Below are positions 4,686 to 6,844 of a DNA stretch of 6,844 nucleotides, in pieces (the first letter of the stretch is position 1; every line of letters begins with the position of its first letter). A model generated the notes under the pieces. The model saw only the letters and a list, made by a program, of their open reading frames with translations. It was not told the origin of the DNA and searched no databases. A program made the position numbers and the translations under genes. Source of the stretch: Deltaproteobacteria bacterium (GTDB lineage: Bacteria; SAR324; JACQKK01); NCBI GenBank assembly GCA_029879595.1, contig JAOUPZ010000173.1, positions 1-6,844 on the forward strand, read 5' to 3'.

Positions 4686-6617
4686 ATGAACGAATACCTG
4701 TGGTTGATACCCGCCCTGCCTTTGCTGGGCTTTGTGCTGAACGGACTGGTGGCCCCCAGGTTCGGCAAGGGTTTCGTCAAGGTGGTGGGCCCCGGAGTGG
4801 TGGGGCTGAGCTTCGCCCTCAGCATCGCGGCCTTTTGCGAGATGCTCCAGGCTCCCGGACAGTCCATCACCCAGCACGCTTTCACCTGGCTGGAGTCAGG
4901 CGGGCTGTATGTTCCCATCGCCTTTGTGGTGGATCGCCTCTCCGGGCTGTATATCCTGATCGTCACCGGGGTGGGCTTCCTGATCCACATTTACTCGGTG
5001 GGCTACATGGGCGATGACGACGAGTACGCCTTCTGGCGCTTCTTCGCCTACCTGAACCTGTTCCTGTTCTTCATGCTGCTGCTGGTGCTGGGCTCCAGCT
5101 TCCTGCTGCTGTTTGTGGGCTGGGAGGGTGTGGGCCTGTGCAGCTACCTTCTGATCGGCTACTACTTCGACAAGGATTCCGCCGCCACCGCCGCCAAGAA
5201 GGCCTTTGTGGTCAACCGCATCGGCGACTTCGGGTTCATCGTGGCCACCCTGCTCATATTCATGAACTTCGGCACGCTGGAGTTCGCCGAGGTGAACGCG
5301 CGGGCTCCGGGCGTGCTGGCGGCGGGCGGGGGCCTGGTAACGGCAATCACCCTGCTTTTATTCCTGGGAGCCACCGGCAAGAGCGCCCAGATTCCCCTGT
5401 ATGTCTGGCTGCCTGATGCCATGGAGGGCCCCACGCCGGTTTCCGCGCTGATCCATGCGGCCACCATGGTCACTGCGGGGCTGTACCTGGTGGCCCGGAT
5501 GAGCGGACTGTTCGTGCTGGCGCCGACCACCATGGCCGTGGTGGCCATCATCGGTGCGGCCACGGCGTTCTTTGCGGCGACCATCGGCATGGCCCAGTAC
5601 GACATCAAGCGGGTGCTGGCCTACTCCACGGTCTCCCAACTGGGATACATGTTCATGGCCATGGGAGTGGGCGCCTTCATGGCGGGCATCTTCCACGTCA
5701 TGACCCACGCCTTCTTCAAGGCCCTGTTGTTCCTCGGTTCCGGCTCGGTGATACACGCCATGCACCACGAGCAGGACATGCGCCGCATGGGCGGGCTGCT
5801 CAAGCACATGCCCATCACCGGATACACCTACATCATCGGCGCGCTGGCCATCGGCGGTGTGCCGCTGTTCACCGCGGGCTTTTTCAGCAAGGACGAGATT
5901 CTCTGGCAGTCCTTCGCCTCGCCGGCGGGGCATCCCCTGCTGTGGGCCGTGGGAGCAGTGACCGCCCTTATGACCGCTTTTTACATGTTCCGCACGGTGG
6001 CCCTGACATTCTTCGGGGAAAGCCGGGTGGATAAGCACACCGCGGAGCACCTGCACGAATCACCCTGGACGATGACGCTTCCCTTGAGTGTGCTGGCCGT
6101 GCTGTCCATAGTGGGCGGCTGGATTGGCATTCCCCATGTGCTGGGGCACGGAGTGGGCATCGGCAACGCCCTGGAGCACTATTTCGAGGGCTTCTTTGCC
6201 AAGGTGCCTGCCGAGGTGGCCCATCACGAGGCCAGCACGGAACTGCTGCTGATGGGGCTTACATCGGTGCTGGCCCTGGGCTGCATGTACGGGGCATATG
6301 TGCTGTTCTCCCGCAATCTGGCCAGGGCCGAGGCCCTGAAGAAAGCCCTTTCACCGCTGCAAAAGCTGCTGGAGAAAAAGTACTTCATCGACGAGTTGTA
6401 TGAGTGGGTGGTGATCAAACCCGTGTATTACACATCCAAGCTGCTGTTGTGGCGGCTGGTGGACGTGCGGATCATTGACGGGATGGTCAACGGAGTCGGC
6501 AACGGGGTGCGCCATGTGGGCGGTGCCTTGCGGATCATCCACAACGGTGTGATTGAAAACTATGCCGTGGGCATCGCCGTGGGGGCGGCGCTTATATTCT
6601 ATTTCCTGGTGTACTGA
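4686..6617 (+). CDS. nuoL: NADH-quinone oxidoreductase subunit L (NuoL), antiporter-like proton-pumping subunit
   Basis: NuoL is the distal Mrp-antiporter-like subunit of the membrane arm, with a proton channel and a long lateral helix that runs back along the arm. The 643 residues are slightly longer than E. coli NuoL (613) and cover the whole fold. Key charged residues sit three positions after their E. coli counterparts: Glu147 (VGWEGVGLCSYLLIGYY), Asp181, Lys232 (ATGKSAQIPLYVWLPDAMEGPTPVSALIHAATM region), His257, His341 (HVMTHAFFKALLFL), Lys402 and Asp403 (FFSKDEI). The C-terminal part contains KKYFIDELYEWVV (564-576), the amphipathic stretch towards 620 and a last membrane helix (626-642). 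The ATG at 4686 is preferred because MNEYLWLIPALPLLGFVLNG is the typical family start and GAGG lies just before it. An in-frame ATG at 4596 lies inside nuoK and would add only off-frame nuoK sequence. Confidence 0.98.
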   Translation: MNEYLWLIPALPLLGFVLNGLVAPRFGKGFVKVVGPGVVGLSFALSIAAFCEMLQAPGQSITQHAFTWLESGGLYVPIAFVVDRLSGLYILIVTGVGFLIHIYSVGYMGDDDEYAFWRFFAYLNLFLFFMLLLVLGSSFLLLFVGWEGVGLCSYLLIGYYFDKDSAATAAKKAFVVNRIGDFGFIVATLLIFMNFGTLEFAEVNARAPGVLAAGGGLVTAITLLLFLGATGKSAQIPLYVWLPDAMEGPTPVSALIHAATMVTAGLYLVARMSGLFVLAPTTMAVVAIIGAATAFFAATIGMAQYDIKRVLAYSTVSQLGYMFMAMGVGAFMAGIFHVMTHAFFKALLFLGSGSVIHAMHHEQDMRRMGGLLKHMPITGYTYIIGALAIGGVPLFTAGFFSKDEILWQSFASPAGHPLLWAVGAVTALMTAFYMFRTVALTFFGESRVDKHTAEHLHESPWTMTLPLSVLAVLSIVGGWIGIPHVLGHGVGIGNALEHYFEGFFAKVPAEVAHHEASTELLLMGLTSVLALGCMYGAYVLFSRNLARAEALKKALSPLQKLLEKKYFIDELYEWVVIKPVYYTSKLLLWRLVDVRIIDGMVNGVGNGVRHVGGALRIIHNGVIENYAVGIAVGAALIFYFLVY

Positions 6618-6662
6618 ACCGGAACGGCTGCAAAGCCAACAGGCTGAGGATAACTGGCTGAC

Positions 6663-6844
6663 ATGACCATTTTCGGCGTACCGATACTGACCCTGATCGT
6701 TTTCCTTCCCCTGGTTGGGGTGGCCCTGCTGTTCTTCGTGGACAAGCAGGCCGGGGGGCTGGCCAAGATGATCACCCTGGTGGTCAGCGGAGCAACCTTC
6801 CTGGTTTCACTGCCCCTGTACTGGGCGTTCGATGAAACCAGCAC
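6663..6844 (+). CDS. nuoM: NADH-quinone oxidoreductase subunit M (NuoM), N-terminal fragment cut by the window edge
   Basis: Only the first 60 codons are inside the window; the frame is open to the last base. The product begins MTIFGVPILTLIVFLPLVGV, a first membrane helix followed by a short charged loop (DKQAGG, 27-32) and a second hydrophobic helix (about 36-54). This is the layout expected at the N terminus of NuoM, the second antiporter-like proton-pumping subunit. The call rests mostly on position after nuoL and on hydrophobicity, since the diagnostic Glu, Lys and His residues lie beyond the edge. The 45-base gap after nuoL contains GAGGA (6646-6650) 12 bases before the ATG, a rather distant ribosome binding site, and no terminator. 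nuoN is the expected next gene. Confidence 0.88.
   Translation, partial: MTIFGVPILTLIVFLPLVGVALLFFVDKQAGGLAKMITLVVSGATFLVSLPLYWAFDETS

Overview
This window holds most of a respiratory complex I (NADH:quinone oxidoreductase, type I) operon. All genes lie on the + strand: nuoE, nuoF, nuoG, nuoJ, nuoK, nuoL and the first 60 codons of nuoM, which runs off the right edge. The DNA is GC-rich by eye, with compact spacing and Gram-negative-style complex I subunits. A member of the former Deltaproteobacteria (Desulfobacterota) or a relative is a reasonable guess. That guess rests on the overall look of the proteins and on the unusual gene order, not on a database match.

Layout. Bases 1-166 are non-coding as far as can be told. 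They carry overlapping inverted and direct repeats (13-49), a weak sigma-54-like element (75-89), and a GC hairpin followed by an A-rich stretch just before a GTG start. nuoE (167-658), nuoF (798-2069) and nuoG (2076-3728) form the NADH-oxidising N-module. It holds the FMN site and the ligands for the N1a, N3, N1b, N5, N4 and N7 iron-sulfur clusters. A 139-base leader separates E from F, while F and G are 6 bases apart. After nuoG comes a 117-base non-coding stretch with three strong hairpins. Then nuoJ (3846-4379), nuoK (4376-4678), nuoL (4686-6617) and nuoM (6663 onward) encode the membrane proton-pumping arm. J and K overlap by ATGA, and K and L are 7 bases apart.

How they work together. 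NuoF takes a hydride from NADH onto FMN. Electrons pass through the clusters of NuoF and NuoG (with N1a in NuoE to the side) towards NuoI and NuoB and then to quinone. NuoL and NuoM (antiporter-like) and NuoJ and NuoK carry out coupled proton translocation. The subunits that join the two halves (NuoA, B, C, D, H, I) are not in this window. In the canonical order nuoH and nuoI lie between nuoG and nuoJ, and here they do not.

Points worth a second look: NuoG is only 550 residues because its C-terminal molybdopterin-oxidoreductase-like part is much reduced, yet the four N7 cysteines remain. The missing H-I pair is replaced by a structured spacer. An imperfect copy of one leader motif sits on both sides of the E-F-G block, as if that block were a cassette inserted into, or expressed separately from, the rest of the operon. 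I found no mobile element, CRISPR array, tRNA or rRNA, and no wholly new system. The interest here is in the architecture and regulation of a known complex.
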